From Sperchopsis tessellata (Eukaryota; Arthropoda; Insecta; Coleoptera; Hydrophilidae): DNA of 36,526 nt. Below the pieces are notes generated by a model. It searched no databases and was not told the DNA's origin. It worked only from the letters and a program-made list of their open reading frames with translations. The stretch lies in contig JAWQRN010000137.1 in the NCBI GenBank assembly GCA_033557685.1, positions 1-36,526 of the forward strand, read 5' to 3'. Each line of letters starts with the position of its first letter. Within the stretch, counting starts at the first letter, position 1. Shown here piece after piece: positions 23,755 through 34,140 of this stretch. Position numbers and translations under genes: made by a program.

Positions 23755-23955
23755 AAAACTGGTCCTTGAACAGCTCCCGGAATTGCACGATAAGCAGCTT
23801 AAAATCAAGTTTCTATTCCATGCTGAAAACTAAAGATCCCATCATTATCGGTTTTAATTAAAGCTGGCATTTGAACAGCTCCCGAAATTTACCAGCTTAC
23901 CACGGTAGGCAACTTACTAAATGCTGAAATTTAAAGACTCCAACATTCCCTATTT
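23755..23955. repeat. Imperfect tandem duplication, about 100-105-bp period
   Basis: Unit one has TTGAACAGCTCCCGGAATT (from 23766) and TGCTGAAAACTAAAGATCCC (23821-23840). Unit two has TTGAACAGCTCCCGAAATT (from 23871) and TGCTGAAATTTAAAGACTCC (23922-23941). One frame of unit one is open for about 25 codons (VLEQLPELHDKQLKIKFLF), and unit two starts similarly (AFEQLPKF) but soon hits a stop. I cannot tell whether this was coding. Confidence 0.7.
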
Positions 23956-24324
23956 GATCCAGCTATTCTCTTCTCAGAGAAAAACTCTTTTCCAATTTTA
24001 GGTACTTTTATTCGCATTTGACTTTAAATTACAGTTTGTTACAGTTTAGCTTTTTAGTCAACAATTTTTGTAGTTGATACTTATTTATTTTATTTTGAAA
24101 TTTAGCTCAATATACATCTTAAACTTCTTCGCTTAATTCACCTACTACCTGCTTCACCGTCGCGAAGTTTATTTCACTACGTAGGGTCCTCCGTTTATTA
24201 ATAAGCAGAGGTTGAATACGTGTGGATATTATAATAAATATTATTTAATTGAAGTTGCTGAACATGTACTTTTAACCAGTAAATTGTTTTAAAATATTTT
24301 ATTAATTCTGTTATGCTGCAGTAG
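23956..24324. other. No gene recognised
   Basis: AT-rich sequence between the tandem duplication and the pogo-like remnant. It could be the decayed N-terminal half of that transposase, but no DNA-binding motif is visible. Confidence 0.3.
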
Positions 24325-24955
24325 ATAACAAAGTTGTTTTATTGATCGACACCCATACAAAGAATTTGGAAACATTAGAATTGGCTACCGCTGCAATTGA
24401 TTTTCAATGACCAGGATATACTACTCATAGATTACAACCCCTTAATTTTGGTGTTGTTGATCCCATGTAAAAAATATTTTATAACGAGCGCTTAACCAGT
24501 GGTAGCTGTTTTAATAGCAACAGCTTATTATCAAGCTGCATCTGTTGGGCATAGAGTGAATTTTAAATACAGTAGATGAATAAGTACCAACAGATTCTCA
24601 AGAAATTATTGTGAATTCTGTAGATATGCCTAATGAGACTGAAGATGAACGTAAAGAGACTATAGAGGAACATAATAAAACTAAAAACGAATCTAATAAT
24701 ACTGAAGATGAACCTTACGAGGTTTAAAATGAACGTAATGAGAGTGTTCATAATAGTTGCTCTTTAAAATTTCTATTACAGAAATATCTCCGATTCCAAC
24801 ACCTACTATACCTGATAAGAGAATAACACAACCAACAATAGTGCTTAGTAGTTGTTCTAATCACAATTTATATGCAAATCTTAAAGAAAATCTAACAAAG
24901 GATGCTAAGATCAAAAAAAGAATGTAATGACTCAGGGCTAAATCAGAACCGATTA
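24325..24955 (+). pseudogene. pogo/jerky-type transposase remnant (DDE_1)
   Basis: C-terminal half of a pogo-class transposase. In order: VVLLIDTHT-like reading (about 24331-24357), equivalent to the LLLDGHxSH block with the second catalytic Asp; TTHRLQPLNFGVVDPM (24420-24468), equivalent to the PPHTTHRLQPLDVGVF block, where the Asp of QPLD is Asn; FYNERL; and after a shift AYYQAASVGHRVNFKYS (about 24520-24570), equivalent to the AYxxAAT..NA..GFKxxGI block. An acidic Asn/Glu-rich linker follows (24620-24726, NETEDERKETIEEHNKTKNE), ending in a stop. Then SPIPTPTIPDKRITQP (about 24797-24844) and ENLTKDAKIKKRM give the basic tail, to 24926. It is interrupted by stops and shifts. The hydrophobic minus frame at 24563-24751 is antisense of the acidic linker. 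Confidence 0.82.
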
Positions 24956-25300
24956 CAATCATTTTTATAAGAATGATACAAAAAAAATAATCTTTACGAG
25001 GTATCGAAAAGCGCCGCACTACCTGTTACTGTTTCTGTTGTTAATGAAGAATACTGATTTTGCTTCCTTTGTACACATATAAAAACATGAATCTTGGCAC
25101 AAAATTTGAGAAAAACATATGATTGTCCCACACATAATTGATAAGCACATATAATACTTAGTAATTATTATATATTTAATGATCTCTTTTCTATATTTGA
25201 ATAAAAAAATGTATTAATAATATTTATGTTCTAAGAAATATTTATTATTTTAAACAATACATTATATGGTTATTTTTTCTATTTTGTAACTTTATTATGT
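24956..25300. other. No gene recognised
   Basis: AT-rich DNA after the pogo-like remnant. Nothing supported. Confidence 0.3.

Positions 25301-25347
<47 letters not shown>
25301..25347. repeat. (TA)n microsatellite
   Basis: About 47 bases of TA repeat with one TATG interruption near 25315. Confidence 0.97.
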
Positions 25348-25350
<3 letters not shown>

Positions 25351-26589
25351 TATTCTAAAAACAAATTTTCTATTATTATCACTGTTAAAGTTAGTACGAT
25401 ATTTGAATCTGGGCACTACGATTTATTAGTCCTATTTCCTAAAAGTTACCTTTTACATTGTTCTAGGTAACGATAAGATGTCATAAAACATCAAACTTCA
25501 GCTAGAAACATTATTTTTGGTTTAAATTCAAGTTAATTAATAATGCTAATGCTAGTTGTGCATTGGCACTATTTTGTATTATCTTATTAGTATCTGATGT
25601 GAGATGTTATTTATACTTTCACATAGGATTGATATTTCAAAGAGTTTATATATATTTATATATTTCATTGTGACTCAATGCCTGTGGTAGCATATATATT
25701 GACAGTTATTAGTATCTATATCTAAACTAATGATCATTTATTTAACACTTTTATTCCTTAATTAAACAGTTTTAAAATGAATAGTTTCAACAATTTGAAA
25801 GAAATACAAGTGATGTTTCGTGCTTTGTTCCAAATTCCTATGTAAGATTAAGCTGATTTCAATACTCACATCTTGAAAGTCCAAAGTGAACTAACTAAAG
25901 AGAAACTTGTCCACCATATCTCGTTTAGAGATTCACTAGGATTTCTTACCCCCAATAATATAAATAAACCATATAAGCTCTCTCTTTGCCATTCAACTTT
26001 AAAATATCTGCCAAATGTCGTCATCAGCAAATACAATAGCATGCAACTAATTTCATACCGCAGCTTACATTAAAACTAATTCTTCCTTGTCTTACATCAA
26101 TTGATATATGCACCTCATCGATCTACGGATATTTTCAGGATATATATGGTGTGGAACAATAAGATTTGAAATTATAGCTGTTTACAAGAAATGTTTGGTT
26201 CAGCTTTTATGTAGCCCAGAGCATTACTGAGTCCCACTCCAAATTGTCTCTCGCCTATGTAGGTCGAGGTTTACAAAATCATTTAAACGTGTAAATTACT
26301 TTCAAGTTTATGCTAGGGGATACGCGTTTTCATGATTTTGATTTTTCGGTTGATTATAAATTTAGATGGACTTTCTTTCTTATTTTAGGGAAACTATTAT
26401 ACGACTAAGCGGAAATTTAAAAGTCTTTGAAGAGAATACCATGGCCTGAGTTGAAGTTATGTAAATAAACCTAATATTCACTAGTATGACCATTACAATC
26501 CTTATCATGCGATGATTTTCTACATGGTCTTTTTTTAAGGGAATTTAAATATTAAATTGTATAACCGTTTTCTTCAAAATAATATTATA
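25348..26589. other. No gene recognised; one doubtful RT-like trace
   Basis: AT-rich. The minus strand near 26025-26055 reads LHAIVFADDDIW, which resembles the FADD box of a reverse transcriptase, but nothing else of an RT is visible around it, so it is left unassigned. The 66-codon plus frame at 25873-26073 has no motif. Confidence 0.3.
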
Positions 26590-26835
26590 TTGTTGTTAGA
26601 GGACGTCCCATCGAATAACTTGGCGACTATGGTGTTTCAACATGGCGGATCTCCTGGTTATTCTAGGGCAACAACGATCACTTGACCTTAATACATTAGA
26701 TGTTTTCTTCTTGGGATATGTCAAAGAGATTAAGAGGAACTTATAACAACAAGAAAGGATATGATGCGGAGAATTAACACGCTTCTAGGACAATTACTAC
26801 TGATACATTAATAAGTGTACGTGAATTGTTTTAAC
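26590..26835 (+). pseudogene. Tc1/mariner-superfamily transposase C-terminus (third copy)
   Basis: FQHGGSPGYSRAT (26627-26665) corresponds to the FQQDGAPPHYSR block that carries the second catalytic Asp; here that Asp is Gly. A deletion then joins it to SLDLNTLDVFFLGYVKEI (about 26675-26735), equivalent to RSPDLxPLDFFLWGYVK with the third catalytic position, and KDMMRRINTLLGQ (26755-26793), equivalent to the T..DM..RI..AC.xI helix. The end, VRELF, is near 26820-26834. The stretch normally between DGAPPHYSR and SPDL, about 25 codons, is missing, so the catalytic triad is broken. It is of the same broad type as the pieces at 11.5 and 19.6 kb but covers a different part of the protein. Confidence 0.82.
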
Positions 26836-27589
26836 CTCTTAATAAAAAGTTTATTACATTACTTTTATGTGTTTCTAAATTTTTGAGAATTATTGTTTTC
26901 ACTAAGAGAGTAATTATTTACTTTAAAGTTTTATGTAGATTCCCGTACCGTAATGGTAGCTTGTAGATACTCTAATAGTTGGGGATTTGCATAAACAATG
27001 ATAATTATTTTCATGGCTACTGTTGATGTTTAATTTTAGCTTTACCTGAAATTAAAAATCATTGAAATTAAGAAAAACATCCACTTTAGGTATAGAGAAT
27101 ACTTAATAAAATAAAAATATTAATTTTACATGTAGTAGTGTTAATAATCAACCACGTCCCTATTAAAAAAAAAGATTTTTTGGTAATGTAACGTAAACTA
27201 AAAGCTAGATATTTCAGAAAGTCGTTTTTAAAATTATGGTAATTTCAAATGGATGCTGTATCTAACAAAAATTCTCTAAATAGCAAATATCTTAAAAATA
27301 TTTAGAAAATGTATATACATATATGTTTAACTTTCTTGACTAATTAAAAATTAAAAGCTGATTTAAAAATATAAGTAAGATTCTTTATAGCGAATCGGTG
27401 CATGAATTGTAGCCGAAATTAGTTTTGTTTTATAACAAAAGAAATATTTTTTCATACAAATTATTCTATTATACAAAACAACAACAACTTTCCTGACTAG
27501 GTGTCTTACGCTGTATTTCTCAGCAATTTCGAGTTCATAAGAGAAATTTTGAGTATTGATTGGTGAGGGCAAGTCATTTTTCTAACCTA
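26836..27589. other. No gene recognised
   Basis: AT-rich. The 69-codon minus frame at 27363-27572 has no motif I can name. Confidence 0.3.
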
Positions 27590-27935
27590 GTATCTAACCC
27601 AATATAGGTGCAGATCCCATTATGACATTTTTCTGAAAGCACAGTGATGCCTTTGTATAGATTCCCAGGCTACCTAGTATTTCATAAATTATTTCAGCCT
27701 TCAGATCTTTATATTTTGTGCTTTTTTAGACTGTTTTTGTGTGATATTAAAGTCTGAAGGTACAGAAACATCAGTTATGTAGCACCTTTGATTCATTTTA
27801 TTCTTTACAATAATTTCTAGCTTATTTTGAGGAATTTCGTACTAGTTGTTTGATACTTTATGTTTGATATATGCCACATATACTCAAAATTTGTCGAAAC
27901 TTGAAATTAACAAAATATATTAGGGTAGAGGATAA
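27590..27935 (-). pseudogene. LINE C-terminal region (PD-xK-like endonuclease type)
   Basis: Minus strand. From about 27865 it reads YEIPQNKLEIIVKNKMNQRC, then YITDVSVPSDFNITQKQSKK, a stop, then in the next frame KYKDLKAEI and QKNVIMGSAPILG, ending at about 27594. The family form is HNKPDIxxxDK.....xxDVxVPxDxNxxxKxxEKxxKYxDLxxEI..., then QKxxxLGxxRIxRKxL near the end. This C-terminal block is found after the RT in one group of animal LINEs, and its RPD...D pattern resembles a restriction-like endonuclease; that functional reading is inference. The PD is changed to LE here, while the Asp of TDVSVP remains. RT sequence of the same orientation lies at 29580-30040, beyond a mariner, so both may be one split element. 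Confidence 0.72.
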
Positions 27936-28122
27936 ATTTTGCTGGATGATTTGATCATTCTTTCGAAATAAACCATTTTACTGATGTAAGTATAGGAATA
28001 ATATTCACCGATTCTAGTTCATACATACTCTTGGTCTCTTCCGCAAGATCTATGCATTTTGTAACTTTTTATTCACAAATTTATATTATGATTAAGTGGA
28101 AGGGTAATAATATAACATTTCA
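27936..28122. other. No gene recognised
   Basis: Short AT-rich interval; no supported frame. Confidence 0.3.
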
Positions 28123-28212
28123 TGTAGAGGCTCTGACAAGCGGCACTTGTCAGAACCTCTACACGGTTTCCATCCAGAAACAACATTCATACAGATACTA
28201 ACCGTGGAAGTC
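28123..28212 (+). repeat. Penelope-end unit (copy B) in a head-to-head palindrome
   Basis: TGTAGAGGCTCTGACAAG (28123-28140) and CTTGTCAGAACCTCTACA (28146-28163) are reverse complements apart from one mismatch, separated by CGGCA. The right half continues as ACACGGTTTCCATCCAGAAA to AACCGTGGAAGTC (28200-28212), matching copy C at 36433-36510 and, in part, copy A. The GGAC-GAAAC-GTC core that precedes this sequence in the other copies is absent; the inverted arm replaces it. Confidence 0.8.
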
Positions 28213-28789
28213 ATGTTCATACGATATATAATTATTATGTCCAATCTATTGTTGGCTATATGACGATATGTTATTATTGTTCTGAGCGTGTTTTTTTTTG
28301 TGTAGAAGAATTTATATGTTATTGCCAGCTCCTGATGATTAATGTTTGGTGTTAAGTTGTGTCTTTTTAAATATTCAATAGAATATAGGGTGTAACATGC
28401 ACATGTAATATGCTGGGTCGTTTTAGTAGGTTTCCAACGCTATCTTATCATTTTCGATGAATACTTCTTCTATGCATTTGGTAGAATTTGGAGTTGATAT
28501 ATTTTATATCGTCATAATTAAACCTTGAGGATCTCCAAATAGGTCGCTAACATTATTTAAGTCCTCTTTAATTATGAAGATTAATATTAATATCCATTTT
28601 AATCTGTAGTGGGGTGTAAATGACGGTCATAATGCAGCTTCAATTATTTCGGAATCAGAAAGGAAATTATTTGTCTTGCTTGTAAACAGTAGTAACCTTC
28701 TTTCGCTAATTTTCCTTAGTATATTTTACATGAATCGAGGGGAGGTTAATACATTCGCGAATGGAATGGGAAGGAAGATAAAATACCTG
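28213..28789. other. No gene recognised
   Basis: AT-rich interval up to the mariner. Its noncoding end and inverted repeat are probably near 28740-28790 but were not pinned down. Confidence 0.3.
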
Positions 28790-29465
28790 AGTTTATTTTT
28801 ATTTTGGATATATTCACCCTTTACCCCATTGCACTTTTCAGATCATTCTATAAGTTTATTTATACCCTCGAGAAAAAAGTTTTATCTTTGCCATAAAAGC
28901 TGCAGCTTTAACTGCACTGCAGTTCTTAAATATCTTCCCTCGAAGGTCTATTTAATTTTTTATAATAAATAATAATCTGACGGGGTCAGGCCTGGACCAT
29001 AAGCAGGGTACTTTATTGTTTGGAAGCCACAATCATGAAGAGCAGCCAATGAAACATTAGTCGTGTGCATGGGCGCATTGTCTTGTAAAAGCAGCACACC
29101 TTTGGTCCATTTTTCTCTTTTTTCTCCTTCACAGCTAGTTTTAATTGTTTCAGCAGATCATAGTAGTACTGTCTATTTATTGTGACATCCTTGTCCTTAA
29201 AATCAACCAGCAGGCTACCCTCCATATCCCAAACTTCTTAGGGGTAGTGTGCCCTTTTCATTAGACTGCATGATCTCTTGTTTTAATTCAGGCTCATAGT
29301 GAAGAACCCTAGTTTCATCTCCAGTGATATTTCGATTCAAAATGTCATCTTTGTTGCCTCCGCAGAGGGCCAAAACTGCCGTGAACACTCGATGCGTTGT
29401 CGTTTTTGAAGCGGCTTCAATATTCTCGGCACCCACCTTTTGACATCCCTAGATGGTGATTTTGT
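28790..29465 (-). pseudogene. mariner transposase remnant (DD34D)
   Basis: Minus strand, about two thirds of a mariner transposase. In order: KRWVPRILKPLQKRQRIECS (about 29385-29445), DILNRNITGDETRVLHYEPE then LKQEIMQSNEKG (29250-29345) with the first catalytic Asp in GDET, MEGSLLVDFKDKDVTINRQY then YYDLLKQLKLAVKEK (29120-29225), LLLQDNAPMHTTNVSLAALH (about 29040-29100) with the second Asp, GLTPSDYY (about 28985-29010) with the third, then DLRGKIFKNCSAVKAAA (about 28895-28950). I count 34 residues between the second and third Asp, hence DD34D. The three catalytic Asp codons survive, though in different frames; the usual Asp of SPDL is Gly. Frameshifts kill it. The N-terminal helix-turn-helix and the ends were not found. 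Confidence 0.92.
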
Positions 29466-29579
29466 TGATGCTAGTTCTGTGATACCTGCAACAATAATGA
29501 CGCAATTATACTAACACTTGGTACATATATTAATAAGGAGTCATACATTCCAACTATGTACATTAGTATTCCCTTTATC

Positions 29580-30045
29580 TCGGATAACCCCTCCATTCCG
29601 CGAATTTGTTGACCTTCCATCGTAGATTCAGTATCCAGTTAAATGAGCTCTGATAATTATAATATTATCCCTGACCACTTTACTACCAGAGATGGTATTG
29701 TTTATTTTTTTATAACCTTGAACTTGTTTCTTGGTGTACAGTACTGAGAATATGTTTTGTATATGTGCTAATAGTTTATGTTCTAGATCAGAGTTTCTTC
29801 TGTTTTATTCCTAGTAAATTGTTGATGAAAGCTTAGATACTTATATGTGTTTTCTACCTCCAGGTTCTGTATGTTTATTTGTTCAGTAATATCTTGATCA
29901 TCCCCACCTCGTTTTCGTGTGACAACTTTTAGTTTGGTACAGTTGTGCAGTCCAAATATATTTTGTATGATATTACTAAATGTCTGAGTTGTATTTAATA
30001 ATTTCTTTAACTTTATATAGTATAATGCAGAGAACAATTTTTATT
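29580..30045 (-). pseudogene. LINE reverse transcriptase, thumb-side fragment
   Basis: Minus frame at 29783-30037: FSNIIQNIFGLHNCTKLKVV, then TEQINIQNLEVENTYKYLSF. This follows the RT block IxMxFGLDKCxxLxVxRG...I..L.xxxxYKYLGF. In lower coordinates, out of frame, come RNKFKVIKKINNTI (about 29690), WSGIIL.LSELI.LDTE (29627-29680) and then a GMEGLS stretch, matching the NxxNxxxAINTxxxPVLTYSFGxIxWxxxEL..LDRKxR block. No YADD part remains upstream. The combination of FGLDKC and a W...EL..LDRK block goes with the LINE group whose C-terminus lies at 27590-27935. The mariner at 28790-29465 lies between the two pieces in the same orientation. Confidence 0.78.
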
Positions 30046-30311
30046 TCATTGTAATTTTAAGTCAAAATCTCATTTACATTTTGGATAAGGAATTTTTGCT
30101 CAAAATAAAACCAATTGGGTTTAAGATGTCGCCTGAAAATTACAAATATTTCTTGATATTTCATTTGTTGAAATACTGGTTGGGATGTTAGTGAGTATTA
30201 ATGTAATCCACCAATTACCAACACACACAAGTATATCTTGAATCATTCAGAAATTTGCCGTCGATGTATGAGGATAGCAGAATAACTATCTTCTTTATAG
30301 TTATATATGAT
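30046..30311. other. No gene recognised
   Basis: Short AT-rich interval between two minus-strand LINE remnants. Confidence 0.3.
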
Positions 30312-31850
30312 TATAATAATAATAATAATTTTTATTTCAGTAACTGTTGCATTTAATACAACATATAAATAAACACACAACAGTAACTTGAAAAACATCA
30401 AACACAATCTTATACTTATCTAATTACAGAACATAAGACAAAAACTCATTACAGCTATAAGATTCCATTAAAATTAAATAATTATAAACGGCCTTTTTGA
30501 ATTTATTTACGTAAGAAATTTAATATAATTCTTCTAGTAGTCTATTGAAGTACTTACTTGAGTAATATAATAGACGCTGCTCATATTGTACTAACCTATG
30601 TGAAGAGTAGATGTAATTTATGGATCGTGGCATGATCATGCAATATTATATGTTCGAAAAATTTTGCTTGCTTTTACACATAAACAATAGACAATTATAT
30701 ACATGATATGCAGATAATTTAAGTAAATGATTTCTCCTAAATATACCTCTACAACTTTTATTATAATTTAATCTATTCATAATTCTTATTGCTCTTTGTT
30801 TACACTATAAATATCATGTTTGAGTCGAAGCACTTAACCCAAAACAAAATTTCACACTTCACGACTGAAAGAAAAATTACGTAGTAAACTGTTTTCAATG
30901 AATCTATGTCAATATAGTTTGCCATTATCCGTATAGAAGACATTACTTTATATAGTAATTTTATTAACTCTACAACATGATAAGACCCATTATTTGCATT
31001 TATCCGGATACCTACAAATTTTATATTATTAGTAAACACTATTTTTCTTCAGGCGTATCACATCCTGACTATTTCGTTTTGAATAATATAAAATTTGTTT
31101 TGTTTTCATTAACTTCCAAGTTGTTTAACAACATTCATTCCTTCACACGTATCATAAGGATCCCAGTCTCGAAGTTAACAACCGGAAATGTTCTAGCTCG
31201 AATCACAAAACTTGTGTCATCCGCATAGCTTATCAGAGTATGCGTCTCATATGAAAACACATTAATAAAATCATTAAAATACACAGTAAATGGACTTGAA
31301 CCAGTTATACTACCCTACGGAACGCCTACATCCTTTGTAAACGAATACGGTAGTATCAGAAGACTCAATAACCATGTTGTGGTGTTCTAAACAGTTTGCA
31401 TGAAGTGAACAAATGTATTAACATTCTACACTTTGTAGTTTCGAAAATTTTAAAAAATGTGGGCAGCAAGCTGATGTGTCTATAATTTTTTTACAAATTT
31501 CATACATACAACACTTTATCATAGCAGTAGGAATTTCGTCAAAAACACTATTCATCTTGTTTTTCAGCTTTTATGCTATTTCTAATATTTCATAAATGGT
31601 AATGGAAGTGGCAAACATAAATTTACTATTCTCCTTTATACTGCAAGAAAATGCTGGAATATATAAATCCTTCAGCAGACTTGCGTTTACTACATATTAA
31701 TAAATATTATCCGCTCTTTCCTCAGGAGATCCATTTGCATAATTTCTATTTTATAGTGTTATTTTTCAGGTCATTAATAATTTTCCAGAAGCTTTTTGTT
31801 CTGTTATCTGAATTTCTAATCAAACTTGCATAATGATTCGACCTAGCATT
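30312..31850 (-). pseudogene. Jockey/CR1-like LINE remnant with (AAT)n tail
   Basis: Minus strand. Fragments in LINE order: IRNSDNRTKSFWKIINDLKN-like reading at about 31760-31825 (the connector), FDEIPTAMIKCCMYEICKK at about 31490-31550 (the fingers), GVP.GSITG at about 31300-31325, then ISYADDTSFVIRARTFPV (about 31165-31220) with the intact catalytic YADD box, LLNNLEVNENKTNFILF (about 31085-31135), IKFVGIRINANNGSYHVVEL then IMANYIDIDSLKTVYY at 30860-31030 (the FLGI..D...W block and thumb), NKSCRG and a decayed C-terminus. The 3' noncoding part ends at AATAAA and (AAT)n at 30312-30329, a normal LINE tail. There is no sign of RNase H. Several stops and shifts. The 5' end and endonuclease are missing, as in a 5'-truncated copy. 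Confidence 0.84.
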
Positions 31851-34140
31851 AATTGGCAAGCTGTTATACTATTTTTTTTTAATTCTATGCATCCTTGTAT
31901 GCATTATAAAATATACTGAGCAACAGCAATAAGTCGAGTTGATTCTTACACTGACTCACCTCCCGAAAAGAGTAATAAAAATTAGTATTATTTATGTTAA
32001 ATTTAACTTTTTTTAATTGAAAATACTCGTTAAAAACTAATTTAAATGTAAAATATCCTGTGCGTAGATTTATTACATTCAGGTTTTTCATATTCATATT
32101 CGAATCGTTTGTTTATCCGTTTCCACATATGCCGTTCAATTGCGATGTTCTCGTACTTTAGTATTTTATAAATCTCGGTTTTGCCGATAAAGTGTATCAT
32201 TGGTACAGCCTCACCTATAAGAAACGGCATTTTCTATATTTTTACCACTAGAACAATATCGGGGCTCAAAGAAGAATATTTTTAATAAGGAGGTAAGTTC
32301 TTCACCAATTTATACTTCAAAGGTAATACTTATGCCTTCATATTTATGCATTTTTGTTTAGATTAGGATAATCACCTAATACAGGCTTCTTCCGATTGCA
32401 TTACGTTACCTTTAGATAGCATTTAAATGAAAGTATGCTTGTTATAATTTCTTATTTTTATAACTGTATCCTGTCTTTAACCATCTTACAGATACCTCGT
32501 TGTCTACTGTCCGTTAAAAATCTCGAATTTTTACAAAAATGATAATCTTTTTCACATTATTTACGTTTGACATCTGAAACTCCAGGTATCAATATACCTT
32601 CCACAGTATTACATTACAAGTTAAGGGGAAAGAGTCTGCGCAGCTAGCGTTAGTCATATCGCATAGTGATGTGTGTGTGTGTGTGTGTGTTTGTATGGAT
32701 GCATACCCATATTTTCTGTTATTTACTTTTAGAAAGGCTAAGTAAATTAATCGATCCTCGATCACCTTCATATCATGGTAAATATATCCTTCCCATTACT
32801 AATTTAGAAGTTTTCGGTTAAGTTAGCGAGATTTCTTTGATAGGTAGTAATTCCTTGAATAATTCCTGTAATTTCTTGAATGTTACGTCCATTTTACAGA
32901 ATATCAGTGTTTCATTTTGTTATGACTTGTATGATTTAAAAAAATGTATTTAATACAAGCAAACCCTGTTATAATCATATAATATCTTCTATATCCATAT
33001 GGTATTTTTCATTCTTTTCAACTATTATGGAAGAGAATTTTTACAGAGGTAGACTTTATAGAGGTGTGCTAATGTGAGTGTATACGATGAAGGGGTTGTC
33101 TTCAAAGGCATGTTCGAGTCATGAATAGCACATTGCATATTTACTAACTTGTACGAATAATAATTATAAAAACGCCTCTTGTTTGATTCAGATATTCTAG
33201 AAGTATTGTTTTACAAATTACACATATAATTTTTCACTATTAATGAGAAATTGATCAAGTGCTATTAATTAAAAATACAAATCTGTCTATTTTTATTTTA
33301 AAGATGAAAAAACTCTACATAACTTCAAATTGATCTTTGCCATTACAATTTTTTATAATATTTAATATCATTCGAAAGTTGTAGGTTGCAGTGACAATAC
33401 ATGTGCCAATTATATAAGGTACAAACAAATTATATCCCGCATTGTAAGCGATAGCTTCAAGATAAACAAGACGAGTTCCCTGGTATTATTTATATTTCTA
33501 GTTGCGTCGGATTCCTTTATATTCCTTGATTTTATTGCTCTTATTGCTCACATGAAAGTTATTCCGTCGTCTGTGCCTCTGACTGAAATACACTGAAATA
33601 TAATGCAGATTGCCATGCTCTACTGGAGATGGATGCAGAGCCAGTCTTCCATGGGATTTTTTCAAAGTGAAATAACTCCCTTCAAGTCCCCTCCCGTTCT
33701 GCCGCTTTACTGCGATGAATAGAATTGTGAAATATTCCCATTGGTGATATTTCAAGAATCTAATTTATACTTATGTGAGATGTTTAGCTGTACAACCAGT
33801 CTTTTATTCCGTTTGTCCTTTCAAAAATCTACAGAGATATTAATTTTCATAATTTATTATATCACTGACTTCCTTAATGCAATTAATCATTTTCAGTAAA
33901 TAAAGGTGAGGCATAAAAACATGTTGTCAAGTAGCAAACGCTGTTTTAAATTTCATTAAAGAAAATTGGTAACATACAATTAATTGCAGTGTGTGTCAAA
34001 TGTAACTAGACAGTTTAGTATTAAATATTCTTACTACCAAGAAGTAGACATAATGCAAAATTTCCACTCTCATTATTTATAGAACAATATTAGAGATATA
34101 TAGTGTGAGAAGGAAGGTAATAATAAGATAATCTTGGCCA
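31851..34140. other. No gene recognised apart from a short microsatellite
   Basis: About 2.3 kb of AT-rich DNA. Minus frames at 31885-32097, 32042-32230 and 33498-33755 (85 codons, with NGRGLEGSYFTLKKSHGRLA) are open but I do not recognise them. The last lies in a locally GC-richer segment (33490-33730), so it may be a relic of some element or gene. Confidence 0.3.
32669..32690 (+). repeat. (TG)n microsatellite
   Basis: About 22 bases of GT dinucleotide repeat. Confidence 0.97.

Noticed and set aside
24563..24751. A 62-codon minus frame rich in Phe, Leu and Ile that looks like repeated membrane segments.
   Set aside because: It is the antisense of an Asn/Glu/Lys-rich linker of the pogo-like transposase; GAA/GAT-rich codons read backward give TTC/ATC.
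26020..26060. FADD-like reading on the minus strand as a reverse transcriptase.
   Set aside because: No other RT block is readable upstream or downstream, so a four-residue match is not enough.
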